A stretch of DNA of 64,000 bases from a virus, in IMG/VR virus record IMGVR_UViG_3300020204_003072, positions 62,001-126,000 of that record. One strand, 5' to 3'. Shown piece after piece: positions 50,132 to 59,330 of this stretch. The position numbers and the translations under genes are program-made. The notes below the pieces were generated by a model. It was not told the origin of the DNA and did not search any database. It was given only the letters and a program-made list of their open reading frames with translations. Positions within the stretch are counted from its first letter, which is position 1. Each line of letters starts with the position of its first letter.

Positions 50132-51376
50132 ATGACAATATTTGTGCAAATAGCATCTTACAGGGACCCACAACTTATACCAACAATTAAAGATATGTTG
50201 GATAAGGCAAAATATCCAGAAAATTTGAAATTAGGAATTGCAAGACAATATCATCCGAAAGATAGTTTTGATGATTTATCAGAATATAAAGATGATAATA
50301 GATTTAGAATTTTGAATATTATTTATACAGCATCCACCGGTGTCTGTTGGGCTCGTAACCAAGTACAACAATTATATAGTGGTGAAACTTATACATTACA
50401 GATTGATTCCCATATGCGTTTTGAAAAAGATTGGGATGTTAGTCTAATTTATATGTTGAAGGAATTACAAAAAGACGGATATAAAAAACCATTACTCACA
50501 GGTTACGTTTCGTCTTTTGACCCTGACAATGACCCACAAGGTAGAGTTAGAGACCCTTGGAGAATGGTATTTGATAGATTCACACCAGAAGGTGTTGTTT
50601 TCTTTTTACCAGAAATAATACCAGAATGGAAAGAACTAAAAAAACCAATTCCATCAAGATTTTATTCCGGCCATTTTTGTTTTACATTGGGTAAATTTTC
50701 AGTTGAGGTTCAACACGACCCAGAATATTATTTTCACGGGGAAGAAATTTCAATTGCTGTCAGAGCATACACACACGGATATGATTTATTTCACCCAAAT
50801 AGAATTGTTATTTGGCATGAATATACAAGAAAGAATAGAACAAAACAATGGGATGATGATAGTGTATGGTATAAGAAAAATGAAAGTTCACATTCGAAAA
50901 ATAGAAAAGTATTAGGTGTTGATGGTGAAAAATTTGAAGGAAAATTAAAATATGGTTTTGGAAAAGAAAGAACAATACGTGATTACGAAAAATATGCTGG
51001 TATTCTTTTCGAAAAAAGATCTGTACAACAATATACAGTAGATAGAAACTATCCACCAAACCCTTATGATTATAAAAACGAAGATGAATGGAAAGGGAGT
51101 TTTTTAAGAATATTCAAACATTGTATTGATGTTCCATTAGATAAAATCCCAGAAAAAGATTATGACTTTTTAGTTGTTGCTTTTCATAATGATAGGAATG
51201 AAACAATATATCGTTCAGACGCTCAAGAAGATGAAATACAAAAAATAAAAAATGATACCGATGGTTACGGAAAAATATGGAGGGAATTTAACGCAAAAGA
51301 AAAACCAAAATATTGGGTTGTATGGCCACATTCGAAATCAAAAGGTTGGTGTGATAGGTTAGTTGGTAATTTATGA
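50132..51376 (+). CDS. GT60-like polypeptide GlcNAc transferase
   Basis: A 414-residue GT-A enzyme of the family that holds the Skp1 hydroxyproline GlcNAc-transferase (GT60): TIFVQIASYRDPQLIPTIKDMLDKAKYPENLKLGIARQY at the start, GVCWARNQVQQLYSGETYTLQIDSHMRFEKDWD with the D-S-H metal site, and FYSGHFCFTLGKFSVEVQHDPEYYFHGEEISIAVRAYTHGYDLFHPNRIVIWHEY. Host versions glycosylate a hydroxylated Pro in a protein; phage copies are known but the acceptors are not. It stands between fibre-associated genes, so a virion protein could be the acceptor (inference). It shares an ATGA overlap with the next gene. Confidence 0.8.
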   Translation: MTIFVQIASYRDPQLIPTIKDMLDKAKYPENLKLGIARQYHPKDSFDDLSEYKDDNRFRILNIIYTASTGVCWARNQVQQLYSGETYTLQIDSHMRFEKDWDVSLIYMLKELQKDGYKKPLLTGYVSSFDPDNDPQGRVRDPWRMVFDRFTPEGVVFFLPEIIPEWKELKKPIPSRFYSGHFCFTLGKFSVEVQHDPEYYFHGEEISIAVRAYTHGYDLFHPNRIVIWHEYTRKNRTKQWDDDSVWYKKNESSHSKNRKVLGVDGEKFEGKLKYGFGKERTIRDYEKYAGILFEKRSVQQYTVDRNYPPNPYDYKNEDEWKGSFLRIFKHCIDVPLDKIPEKDYDFLVVAFHNDRNETIYRSDAQEDEIQKIKNDTDGYGKIWREFNAKEKPKYWVVWPHSKSKGWCDRLVGNL

Positions 51377-53043
51377 TAACACTTGTAACTGGTTTATGGG
51401 ATATTGGTAGAAGTAATCTTAATGAAGGATGGAATAGGTCTTTTGAATATTATTTAGAAAAATTCAAAGAACTTTTAGAAATAGATTGTAACTTAATTGT
51501 TTTTGGTGATAATAAATTAAAAGAATTTGTATTCAAATATAGAAAAACACATAATACAGAATTTATTAATAGGGATTTATCTTGGTTTAGAAATAACGAA
51601 TACTTTGATAAAATTCAAAAAATAAGAACAAATCCCAATTGGTATAATATTTCTGGGTGGTTAAAAGAATCAACACAAGCAAGATTAGAATATTACAATC
51701 CACTTGTGATGTCCAAAATGTTTTTATTACATGACGCTTCATTACTTGACCCTTTTAATTCTGAAAAACTTTACTGGATTGACGCTGGATTAACTAACAC
51801 GGTTAATGTTGGGTATTTTACTCGTGACAATGTTTTGAACAAAATGAAAAATTTATTTGATAAATTTATGTTTATTGTATTTCCTTATAATGCTGAAAAT
51901 GAAGTTCACGGATTTGATTATAAAAAAATGTGTGACTATACGAAAATGAAAACAGAATTTGTATCGAGGGGTGGATTTTTTGGTGGTACAAAAGAAAAAA
52001 TTGCCGACTTAAATGTTTTATATTATCAATTATTAATAGACACATTGAACAAGAATTTAATGGGGACCGAAGAAAGTATTTTTACAATAATGACTTATCT
52101 TTATCCATCTATGATTGATTATTGTGAAATAGAATCAAATGGTTTGGTGTATAAATTTTTTGAAGACGTAAAAAATAATACAGTTGTAATTAAAAATAAA
52201 AAAAACAAAATTATAAAATCAAACACAAAATCTAATGGTGTTGGTTTATATGTTATAAGTTTTAATTCACCATCACAGTTTGAGTCATTAATAAAAAGTA
52301 TGTTATTTTATGACCCAAATTTTATTAACGGAACAAAGAAGTTTTTATTAAATAACTCAACGGATTTAAACACAACACCGAAATATAATGAACTTTGTTT
52401 AAGATATGGTTTTGAACATATTAAAAAAGATAATATTGGTATAACTGGTGGGAGACAATTTATTTCCGAACATTTCAACAAAGAAGAAGACTTGGGTTAT
52501 TATTTTTTCTTTGAAGATGATATGGGATTTGTGAATAAAAATTCTGGTGTTTGTAAAAATGGATTTAACCGATATGTGGAAAACCTTTTTTCAAAAACAT
52601 TAAATATATTAAAGACAGAAGAGTTTGATTTTCTCAAAATGAACTTTACAGAATTTTTTGGTTCACACCAAACACAATGGTCCTGGTATAATGTACCACA
52701 AGAATTTAGACAAAACTATTGGCCAAAAAAACCTAACTTGCCAGTCCAAGGTTATGACCCAGAAGCACCTTGTTTAGAATTTAAAAATATAAAGTCATAT
52801 AATGGTCTACCATACGCTAGTGGTCAAATATATCTTTCTAATTGGCCAATTCTTATGTCAAAGGAAGGAAATTACAAATGTTATTTGAAAAATAGATTTG
52901 ATTTTCCATATGAACAAACCCTAATGTCCTATAATTTTCAAGAAACTATTAAAGGTAATATAAAACCTGGACTATTACTTATTACACCAACAGAACACAA
53001 CCGTTTTGATTTTTATGATGCTGAATTAAGAAAAGAATGTTGA
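51373..53043 (+). CDS. Two-domain glycosyltransferase (HtrL/YibB-like N-terminal domain)
   Basis: A 556-residue protein. Domain 1 (about 1-250): ITLVTGLWDIGRSNLNEGWNRSFEYYLEKF, NPLVMSKMFLLHDAS, and KLYWIDAGLTNTV (W-I-D-A-G) match the HtrL/YibB GT-A family. Domain 2 (about 290-556) has GLYVISFNSPSQFESLI and YYFFFEDDMGFVN with an E-D-D metal site, then a conserved-looking acceptor part. It is probably a bifunctional glycosyltransferase. The neighbours at both sides are GT60-like and fibre-associated proteins, which again points to modification of virion proteins. Confidence 0.7.
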   Translation: MITLVTGLWDIGRSNLNEGWNRSFEYYLEKFKELLEIDCNLIVFGDNKLKEFVFKYRKTHNTEFINRDLSWFRNNEYFDKIQKIRTNPNWYNISGWLKESTQARLEYYNPLVMSKMFLLHDASLLDPFNSEKLYWIDAGLTNTVNVGYFTRDNVLNKMKNLFDKFMFIVFPYNAENEVHGFDYKKMCDYTKMKTEFVSRGGFFGGTKEKIADLNVLYYQLLIDTLNKNLMGTEESIFTIMTYLYPSMIDYCEIESNGLVYKFFEDVKNNTVVIKNKKNKIIKSNTKSNGVGLYVISFNSPSQFESLIKSMLFYDPNFINGTKKFLLNNSTDLNTTPKYNELCLRYGFEHIKKDNIGITGGRQFISEHFNKEEDLGYYFFFEDDMGFVNKNSGVCKNGFNRYVENLFSKTLNILKTEEFDFLKMNFTEFFGSHQTQWSWYNVPQEFRQNYWPKKPNLPVQGYDPEAPCLEFKNIKSYNGLPYASGQIYLSNWPILMSKEGNYKCYLKNRFDFPYEQTLMSYNFQETIKGNIKPGLLLITPTEHNRFDFYDAELRKEC

Positions 53044-53049
53044 TTGGTA

Positions 53050-53057
53050 TATTTATA
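53050..53057 (+). promoter_or_regulatory. Putative late promoter TATTTATA
   Basis: The octamer lies 13 bases before the ATG at 53071, just after the stop of the preceding gene. Confidence 0.5.
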
Positions 53058-53070
53058 GTAAAAACTATAA

Positions 53071-53619
53071 ATGGAATTCTTTATTAAGAAAAATGCAACC
53101 CTTCCTTTATTAAAAATGCAAGTTGTCAAAGACGGCAGAAGTGATTTTAATAGAATGATGAGTCTTATTGAAGAATCTGCGATATTCTTTTCAATGGTTG
53201 ATGTTGATACTGGGATACCAAAGATTATCACAAGACCAGCAGGATTTGTCGCAAAAGAAATGTTGGACCCAAATGCCGAACCAGAATATTATGTTTATTA
53301 TCAGTTTTCAAATACAGATACAAGAAAGGTTGGTAGGTATGAAGGACAATTTTTATTCAGAAATGATGATGGTGTTTTGATACTACCTTTGAGAGATAAG
53401 TTATATATTGATGTACAAGAAAGTTTTATTGGTGATTCATTAGAATATAACAATTGTTATGTTAGTGAATTTCCTTGTTGTAATACAAGCCCAGTTATTA
53501 CTTCAACCACAACAACAATATGTTATATACCACCAAGTCCATTACCAGAAACATTTTATATACTAACAGAAAACGGTAATGTTCTGTATACAGAAAACAA
53601 TGATAAAATAATTTATTAA
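53071..53619 (+). CDS. Tail/fibre-associated structural protein
   Basis: A 182-residue protein. The N-terminal 130 residues form a beta domain (IKKNATLPLLKMQVVKDGRSDFNRMMSLIEESAIFFSMVD, then YYVYYQFSNTDTRKVGRYEGQFLFRNDDGVLILPLRDKLYIDVQESF), followed by a Cys pair, a TSTTTTI linker and a C-terminal piece with the repeat ILTENGNVLYTENNDKIIY. This two-part shape fits an adaptor between tail tube and fibre. It precedes the fibre gene 53666, with separate promoter octamers for both. Confidence 0.55.
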   Translation: MEFFIKKNATLPLLKMQVVKDGRSDFNRMMSLIEESAIFFSMVDVDTGIPKIITRPAGFVAKEMLDPNAEPEYYVYYQFSNTDTRKVGRYEGQFLFRNDDGVLILPLRDKLYIDVQESFIGDSLEYNNCYVSEFPCCNTSPVITSTTTTICYIPPSPLPETFYILTENGNVLYTENNDKIIY

Positions 53620-53645
53620 AAGTAAAGAATTTATAAAAATAAAAC

Positions 53646-53653
53646 TATTTATA
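53646..53653 (+). promoter_or_regulatory. Putative late promoter of fibre 3
   Basis: TATTTATA lies 12 bases before the ATG at 53666, with a purine-rich leader. Confidence 0.5.
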
Positions 53654-53665
53654 AAATAAAAAAAA

Positions 53666-56056
53666 ATGGCAGATAAAAGAATTTCGGAATTACCATACTT
53701 AGGTAATTCAGGTTATACAACGAGCGACATTATTCCAATTGTAAATTACTTGGTTAGTGTAACTGGTGAAACAAAACACACACCAATTAGTCAATTCAAA
53801 AACTATATATTGAGTGGTTTTTCAGATAATTTTATTACTGGAGGAACATATTCTAATGGTACAATCACACTTGATAGACAAAATGGTTCTGTATCAATTA
53901 GTGGACTATATACAGGTGGTACAGATTTTTATGTCACTGGAGGAACATATTCTAATGGTACAATCACACTTGATAGACAAAATGGTTCTGTATCAATTAG
54001 TGGACTATATACAGGTGGTACAGATTTTTTTGTTACTGGAGGAACATATGATAATACAACTGGTACACTAACATTAGAAGATAATAACGGAACGTCATTT
54101 GGTATTACAGGATTTACAACTGGTGGAACACCAACACTACAACAAGTATTAGATTTCAATCACGACCTTATAGATGGAAACAATTTTCAAGGAACAAACG
54201 CAGGATTTGGAAATTCAGGAATAAATGTAATTGCACTTGGAACAGATTCAGCCTATTATAACACAGGAGTTAGGGTGATTGCATTGGGAACAAATTCAGC
54301 AAGATACAACAAAGGAGATGATGTAACAGCATCGGGTTATCAATCAGCTTTTTTTAATACAGGAAATACTTTGACCGCATTGGGAAATTATTCAGCATAT
54401 TTCAACACAGGATATAATGTAACCGCAACGGGTTATCGTTCAGCCTATTACAACATCGGAGATAGTGTAACCGCATTGGGTGGAGATTCGGCTTTTTGTA
54501 ACAAAGGAGCTTGTGTAACCGCATTGGGAATACAGTCAGCCCTTTGCAACACAGGAAATAATCTCACCGCGGTGGGAACTCTATCGGCTCTTTGCAATAT
54601 AGGATATAATGTAACCGCATCGGGTTATCGTTCAGCCTTTAGGAACTCAGGAACTACTGTAACTGCATTGGGAACAAATTCAGCGTATTGTAACACAGGA
54701 AATGGTGTAACCGCATCGGGAATAAATTCAGCGTATTGTAACACAGGAAATAATGTAACCGCATCGGGAAATTATTCAGCATATTCCAACACAGGAAATA
54801 ATGTAACAGCATTGGGAAGAAGTTCAGCCTTTATGAACTCAGGAAGTACTATAACAGTATTGGGAACAAGTTCAGCGTATTGTAACACAGGAAATGATGT
54901 AACCGCATTGGGTAATTGTTCAGCCTTTAGGAACTTAGGAACTACTGTGACCGCATCTGGAAATTATTCAGCTTTTTGCAACAGAGGAAATAGGGTAACC
55001 GCATTGGGAATAAATTCAGCATATTGTAACTTAGGAAATGATGTAACCGTATTGGGTTGTAATTCAGCCTTTAGGAACTCAGGAAGTACTGTAACAGCAT
55101 TGGGAACATGTTCAGTTTTTTGCAACATAGGAAATAATGTAACCGCATTGGGAATAAATTCAGCATATTGTAACTTAGGAAATGATGTAACGGCATTGGG
55201 ACCAGATTCAGCCTTTAGGAACTCAGGAAGTACTGTTACCGCATTGGGAACAGGTTCAGCCTCTAGTAACTCGGGAAGTTACGTAACCGCATTGGGGATT
55301 CAATCGACGTGTTACAACACAGGAAATAATGTAACCGCATTGGGGACCCAATCGGCTAGTTGCAACATAGGAAATTGTATAACCGCATTGGGACAAGGTT
55401 CAGCCTCTAGGAACTCAGGAGATGATGTAACCGCATTGGGTTGTAATTCAGCCTTTAGGAACTTAGGAACTACTGTAACCGCATTGGGAATAAATTCAGC
55501 ATTTTGCAACATAGGAAATGATGTAACGGCATTGGGACCAAATTCAGCAGAATCCAACATAGGAAGTTATGTAACCGCATTGGGAAGAAGTTCAGCCTCT
55601 AGTAACTCGGGAAGTTACATAACAGCATTGGGAACAAATTCAGCGTATTCAAACTCAGGAAATGATGTAACCGTATTGGGTTGTAGTTCAGCCTTTAGGA
55701 ACTCAGGAAGTACTGTAACAGCATTGGGAAATTATTCAGCATATTTCAACACGGGAAATAATGTAACCGCATTGGGACAAGGTTCAGCATTTTGCAACAT
55801 AGGAAATGATGTAACGGCATTGGGAACAGGTTCAGCCTCTAGTAACTCGGGAAATAATGTAATTTCTTTAGGTATTAACGCAGGTAATGGTAATGGTTTT
55901 AGTCCTGCATTTATAGTTGCTAATACAGAATTACCATCTTATTTGAATCATGCAGCAGCAAGTGCTGCAATAACAATAGCAGCAGGTGCGGTAGCAGGCA
56001 ACACTTATTTTTATTATAACCAAGGTACTGATTCAATAGGAGCTGTAAGACTTTAA
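53666..56056 (+). CDS. Tail fibre of 16-residue tandem repeats (3)
   Basis: A 796-residue fibre. The N-terminus (ADKRISELPYLGNSGYTTSDIIPIVNYL) is the attachment domain found in many Bacteroidetes-phage fibres. Two and a half copies of a 33-residue shaft repeat follow (about 57-155). Then come about 35 repeats of 16 residues, V-T-A-L-G-x-x-S-A-x-x-N-x-G-x-x (about 187-735), Hep_Hag-like. The final 60 residues (FIVANTELPSYLNHAAASAAITIAAGAVAGNTYFYYNQ) form the tip. Repeats 4-30 are near identical in DNA as well, so the repeat number can change by slippage. Confidence 0.85.
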   Translation: MADKRISELPYLGNSGYTTSDIIPIVNYLVSVTGETKHTPISQFKNYILSGFSDNFITGGTYSNGTITLDRQNGSVSISGLYTGGTDFYVTGGTYSNGTITLDRQNGSVSISGLYTGGTDFFVTGGTYDNTTGTLTLEDNNGTSFGITGFTTGGTPTLQQVLDFNHDLIDGNNFQGTNAGFGNSGINVIALGTDSAYYNTGVRVIALGTNSARYNKGDDVTASGYQSAFFNTGNTLTALGNYSAYFNTGYNVTATGYRSAYYNIGDSVTALGGDSAFCNKGACVTALGIQSALCNTGNNLTAVGTLSALCNIGYNVTASGYRSAFRNSGTTVTALGTNSAYCNTGNGVTASGINSAYCNTGNNVTASGNYSAYSNTGNNVTALGRSSAFMNSGSTITVLGTSSAYCNTGNDVTALGNCSAFRNLGTTVTASGNYSAFCNRGNRVTALGINSAYCNLGNDVTVLGCNSAFRNSGSTVTALGTCSVFCNIGNNVTALGINSAYCNLGNDVTALGPDSAFRNSGSTVTALGTGSASSNSGSYVTALGIQSTCYNTGNNVTALGTQSASCNIGNCITALGQGSASRNSGDDVTALGCNSAFRNLGTTVTALGINSAFCNIGNDVTALGPNSAESNIGSYVTALGRSSASSNSGSYITALGTNSAYSNSGNDVTVLGCSSAFRNSGSTVTALGNYSAYFNTGNNVTALGQGSAFCNIGNDVTALGTGSASSNSGNNVISLGINAGNGNGFSPAFIVANTELPSYLNHAAASAAITIAAGAVAGNTYFYYNQGTDSIGAVRL
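53837..54034 (+). repeat. 99-bp tandem duplication in fibre shaft
   Basis: Two copies of a 99-base unit (53837-53935, 53936-54034), identical except near the junctions, encode a 33-residue shaft repeat. A third, diverged copy follows. Confidence 0.85.
54220..55866 (+). repeat. 48-bp tandem repeat array (about 35 units), coding
   Basis: A 48-base unit with fixed core words (GTAACCGCATTGGGA, TTCAGCCTTTAGGAACTCAGGA) runs in tandem through the fibre gene and encodes 16-residue repeats. Many units are nearly identical in DNA, others mix variable middle parts (AYCNTG, AFRNSG, ASSNSG). This patchwork suggests recombination between repeats. Confidence 0.85.
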
Positions 56057-56086
56057 TAAATAAAAATAAAAAAAACAAAAAAGGAA

Positions 56087-56263
56087 ATTAAATTATTATT
56101 TAAGTATGAAGAACCAATCACAATTGGTGAACACAAGGTAATTGCAATTAGACAAGTACCAAGAGGAATTAGATTTAGAACTGAAAACGGTCCAATTCTA
56201 AAAGAAGTCGAGTTTAAAGAAACTTGGGCGGAACAAGAATTACACGCTTTGTTATTGAATTGA
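56087..56263 (+). CDS. Small open frame lacking a standard start codon
   Basis: From a TAA at 56057 the frame is open to the TGA at 56261 and reads like a protein (FKYEEPITIGEHKVIAIRQ, GIRFRTENGPILKEVEFKETWAEQELHALLLN). No ATG, GTG or TTG lies in frame before the conserved-looking part; an ATT at 56087 follows AAAAAAGGAA. It may use ATT or be a gene remnant. About 58 residues. A terminator follows it at once, which argues that the region is transcribed and ends there. Confidence 0.4.
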   Translation: MKLLFKYEEPITIGEHKVIAIRQVPRGIRFRTENGPILKEVEFKETWAEQELHALLLN

Positions 56264-56270
56264 AAAAATT

Positions 56271-56303
56271 ACCCCCAACTTTAAACTTAGGTTGGGGTTT
56301 TTT
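56271..56303 (+). terminator. Rho-independent terminator
   Basis: CCCCAAC (56273-56279), an 11-base loop, and GTTGGGG, followed by TTTTTTATTT. It ends the fibre 3 transcript ahead of the polymerase gene. Confidence 0.75.
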
Positions 56304-56330
56304 ATTTGACATTATTAGACAATTTAAATA

Positions 56331-56338
56331 TATTTATT
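56331..56338 (+). promoter_or_regulatory. Promoter-like octamer before DNA polymerase
   Basis: TATTTATT lies 58 bases before the polymerase ATG at 56397. It is followed by a GAGGTAAGGTAA purine tract and a short upstream frame at 56351. Confidence 0.4.
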
Positions 56339-56351
56339 GAGGTAAGGTAAA

Positions 56352-56368
56352 TGTCGTTTGATACGACA
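56352..56368 (+). promoter_or_regulatory. Leader hairpin before polymerase (candidate translational operator)
   Basis: TGTCGT (56352-56357), loop TTGAT, and ACGACA (56363-56368) make a perfect 6-bp stem, 28 bases before the polymerase start. It begins inside an ATG that opens a 22-codon frame overlapping the polymerase start. T4 gp43 is known to repress its own translation by binding a hairpin in its mRNA leader. Confidence 0.45.
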
Positions 56369-56396
56369 GCAAATAAACCACTCAAAAAAATATATA

Positions 56397-59330
56397 ATGA
56401 TTACAGCAGAAGAAATTAAATCGTTTCTAGAAGGAAACGACACAGAAGAACACATTGTGGCAATTGAGTTTGACTATCAAAAAGACCACATTTATAAAAT
56501 CAAAGAAGTACCAGGAAAAGGAAAATCAATTGCTAGAGATAGTTTAATTGCATTTGCTTGGGTTGGCGATTTAAAAGGTCTTAATTTTTATCAAGGTTCC
56601 AAAGCATTACAAAAAGAAGCTATGACCAAGTATGGAATTATCATAGAAAAATTGAGAACAGATGGTAATGAACAATTAGAAAAAGGTCTCACTTTCTTAG
56701 TCAAATCACTAAAGGGATATAGAGCTCTTACACAATTTTTTAGAGATGGTGGAATTGATCCTTGGGGTGAAAAAGTAAAAGATAAGTTCTTAATGTTAAC
56801 ACCAACAGAACAATTCCTTATTTCAAAAGAAAAAAGATTATTTAAGGGATTTGAAGATTACAACGATATCACAAGACTTGTATTTGACCTTGAGACGACC
56901 TCTTTGGAACCAAAGGATGGTCAAATTTTTATGATTGGAATTAAAACAAATAAAGGTCATAAAAAAGTAATTGAGTGTTCAAATGAAGATGAAGAAAGAA
57001 AAGGTATTGTTGAGTTCTTTAAAATTATTGACGAGATAAAACCTTCAATTATTTCCGGATACAACTCAGCAAACTTTGACTGGTATTGGATTTATGAAAG
57101 ATGTAAAATGTTAAATCTTGATATTAAAAAAGTTGCAAAGTCACTTCACGGTGAAAGATCTATCACACAAAAAGAATCAATATTAAAGTTAGGAAACGAA
57201 GTTGAAAGTTTTACCCAAACTCAAATGTGGGGTTATAACATTATTGATATTATCCATTCAGTTCGTAGAGCACAAGCAATCAATTCATCAATTAAGGAAG
57301 CTGGTCTTAAATACATCACAAAATTTATTGATGCTGAAGCTAGTGACCGTGTTTATATTGACCACGATAAGATTGGTTCCTTATACAAAGAAAAAAACTT
57401 GTATTGGTTAAATATTGAAAACGGTAAATATAAAAAGGTTGGTGTTGATGAAAAAATAGATGAAGTATGTTCAAGAAGAACTGACATTTATATTCAAACA
57501 ACTGGTGATGATATTGTAGAGCGTTACCTTGACGATGACTTGGAAGAAACCCTACTTGTTGATGAAGAGTTCAACCAAGGGTCATTTCTTCTTGCATCTC
57601 TTCTTCCAACAACATATGAAAGGGTTTCAACAATGGGAACAGCAACAATCTGGAAACTTGTAATGCTTGCCTGGTCCTATAAGAATGGACTTGCAATCCC
57701 AGCAAAAAAAGAGAAAAGAAATTTTGTTGGTGGATTATCACGATTACTTAAAACTGGATATTCAAAAGATGTATTAAAGCTTGACTACTCTTCCCTTTAT
57801 CCATCTATTCAATTAACGCACGATGTTTTTCCGGAATCAGATATTACTGGTGTAATGAAAGGTTTATTATCTTACTTTAGGGATACCCGTATTATGTATA
57901 AAAATTTGGCATCTGAATATAAATCAATTGATAAGAAAAAAGCAAAATCATTTGACACAAAACAGTTACCAATTAAGATTTTTATCAACTCTTTATTTGG
58001 TGCTCTTTCAGCCCCACAAGTATTTCCATGGGGTGATATGGATAAAGGAGAACAGATTACTTGTACTGGTCGTCAGTATTTAAGACAGATGTTAAAATTC
58101 TTTATGAAACGAGGGTACACACCACTAGTATGTGATACAGATGGTATGAACTTTTCTTTACCAGATGAAGGTTTGGAAGATAAAAAATACATTGGTCGTG
58201 GATTAAACTGGTTAGTTAAAGAAGGAAAGGAATATATCGGATATGATGCCGATGTGGCCGAATTTAACGACCGGTTCATGCGTGGTACAATGGGACTTGA
58301 TTGTGACGGTACTTGGAATTCTTGTATTAACCTTGCTCGTAAAAACTACGCAACATTAGAAATTAATGGAAAAGTAAAACTTACAGGTAATACAATTAAA
58401 TCTAAAAAGATGCCAAAGTATATTGAATTGTTTTTAGATAAAGGTGTTAAATTATTACTTAATGGTGACGGACAATCATTTGTTGAGTGGTACTACGAAT
58501 ATCTAGAAAGAATATTTGACCAAAAGATTCCACTTATGGATATTGCAAACAAGGCAAAAATTAAACAATCTATTAATGATTATATAAAAAGAAGTAAAAC
58601 TAAAACAAAAGCTGGTGCTGAAATGTCAAGACAAGCTCATATGGAACTTGCAATAAGAGAAGGTCTTAATGTTAATCTTGGTGATGTTATATATTATGTA
58701 AACAATGGAACAAAAGCTTCACACGGTGATGTTCAGAAAGTTAACCAACCTAAAAAAGGATGGACTAAAGAACAAATTGATTTGTTTTTCTCAGATAGTA
58801 AAACATCTAAAGTTGATTTCAAACAAAAAGAAAATTTTTTAAAAAACAATGGTTGGGAACAATCTTGGTCTGACGATAACTGGGTACGAAGTGATGCTAA
58901 AAATAAAGAAGCTAATACGGGTATCCCAACTGACTTAGCGTATAAGTTAACAACCACAGACTCAGTTATACAACTTAATTGTTATCGAATTGACCCCCAA
59001 GAATTAGAAAGTAATCCAGGGTTAACTGGTGAATATAACATACAAAGAGCAATTGCAACATTTAATAAAAGAGTGGAACCATTACTTGTTGTTTTCAAAG
59101 AAGAAGTAAGAGACGGACTTTTAGTTAAGAATCCAGAAGAAAGACCTTTCTTTACAAAAAACCAATGTGAATTAATAAACGGAGTTCCTTTTGAAGAAAA
59201 AGATCAAGACGACATACAAAAAGACCTCATCGATATGGAACAAGGTGAAGTTGTTTTTTGGAAAAATGTTGGTATTAATCCAGAATATATTTATGAATTG
59301 GCTGAAGATGGGTGGGAAGTTTATATCTAA
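56397..59330 (+). CDS. 43: Family B DNA polymerase (T4 gp43-like)
   Basis: A 977-residue replicative polymerase. The exonuclease domain has Exo I VFDLETTSLEP (about 162-172) and Exo II ISGYNSANFDWYWIYE (about 220-235). The polymerase motifs are A, LKLDYSSLYPSIQLTHD (about 460); B, KIFINSLFGALSAPQVF (about 527); and C, LVCDTDGMNF (about 576), with all catalytic Asp present. The C-terminal part carries the thumb (QAHMELAIREGLNVNLGDVIYYVNNG). T4 gp43 is 898 residues; the extra length lies mainly near the end. I chose the ATG at 56397 (MITAEEIKSFL); a longer frame from 56358 gives an unlikely leader. The only rightward gene between fibre 3 and the leftward neck cluster. Confidence 0.93.
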   Translation: MITAEEIKSFLEGNDTEEHIVAIEFDYQKDHIYKIKEVPGKGKSIARDSLIAFAWVGDLKGLNFYQGSKALQKEAMTKYGIIIEKLRTDGNEQLEKGLTFLVKSLKGYRALTQFFRDGGIDPWGEKVKDKFLMLTPTEQFLISKEKRLFKGFEDYNDITRLVFDLETTSLEPKDGQIFMIGIKTNKGHKKVIECSNEDEERKGIVEFFKIIDEIKPSIISGYNSANFDWYWIYERCKMLNLDIKKVAKSLHGERSITQKESILKLGNEVESFTQTQMWGYNIIDIIHSVRRAQAINSSIKEAGLKYITKFIDAEASDRVYIDHDKIGSLYKEKNLYWLNIENGKYKKVGVDEKIDEVCSRRTDIYIQTTGDDIVERYLDDDLEETLLVDEEFNQGSFLLASLLPTTYERVSTMGTATIWKLVMLAWSYKNGLAIPAKKEKRNFVGGLSRLLKTGYSKDVLKLDYSSLYPSIQLTHDVFPESDITGVMKGLLSYFRDTRIMYKNLASEYKSIDKKKAKSFDTKQLPIKIFINSLFGALSAPQVFPWGDMDKGEQITCTGRQYLRQMLKFFMKRGYTPLVCDTDGMNFSLPDEGLEDKKYIGRGLNWLVKEGKEYIGYDADVAEFNDRFMRGTMGLDCDGTWNSCINLARKNYATLEINGKVKLTGNTIKSKKMPKYIELFLDKGVKLLLNGDGQSFVEWYYEYLERIFDQKIPLMDIANKAKIKQSINDYIKRSKTKTKAGAEMSRQAHMELAIREGLNVNLGDVIYYVNNGTKASHGDVQKVNQPKKGWTKEQIDLFFSDSKTSKVDFKQKENFLKNNGWEQSWSDDNWVRSDAKNKEANTGIPTDLAYKLTTTDSVIQLNCYRIDPQELESNPGLTGEYNIQRAIATFNKRVEPLLVVFKEEVRDGLLVKNPEERPFFTKNQCELINGVPFEEKDQDDIQKDLIDMEQGEVVFWKNVGINPEYIYELAEDGWEVYI

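Noticed and set aside
54220-55866. CRISPR-like array (regular 48-bp spacing)
   Set aside because: The units are tandem and coding, with no spacer-repeat alternation and no cas genes.
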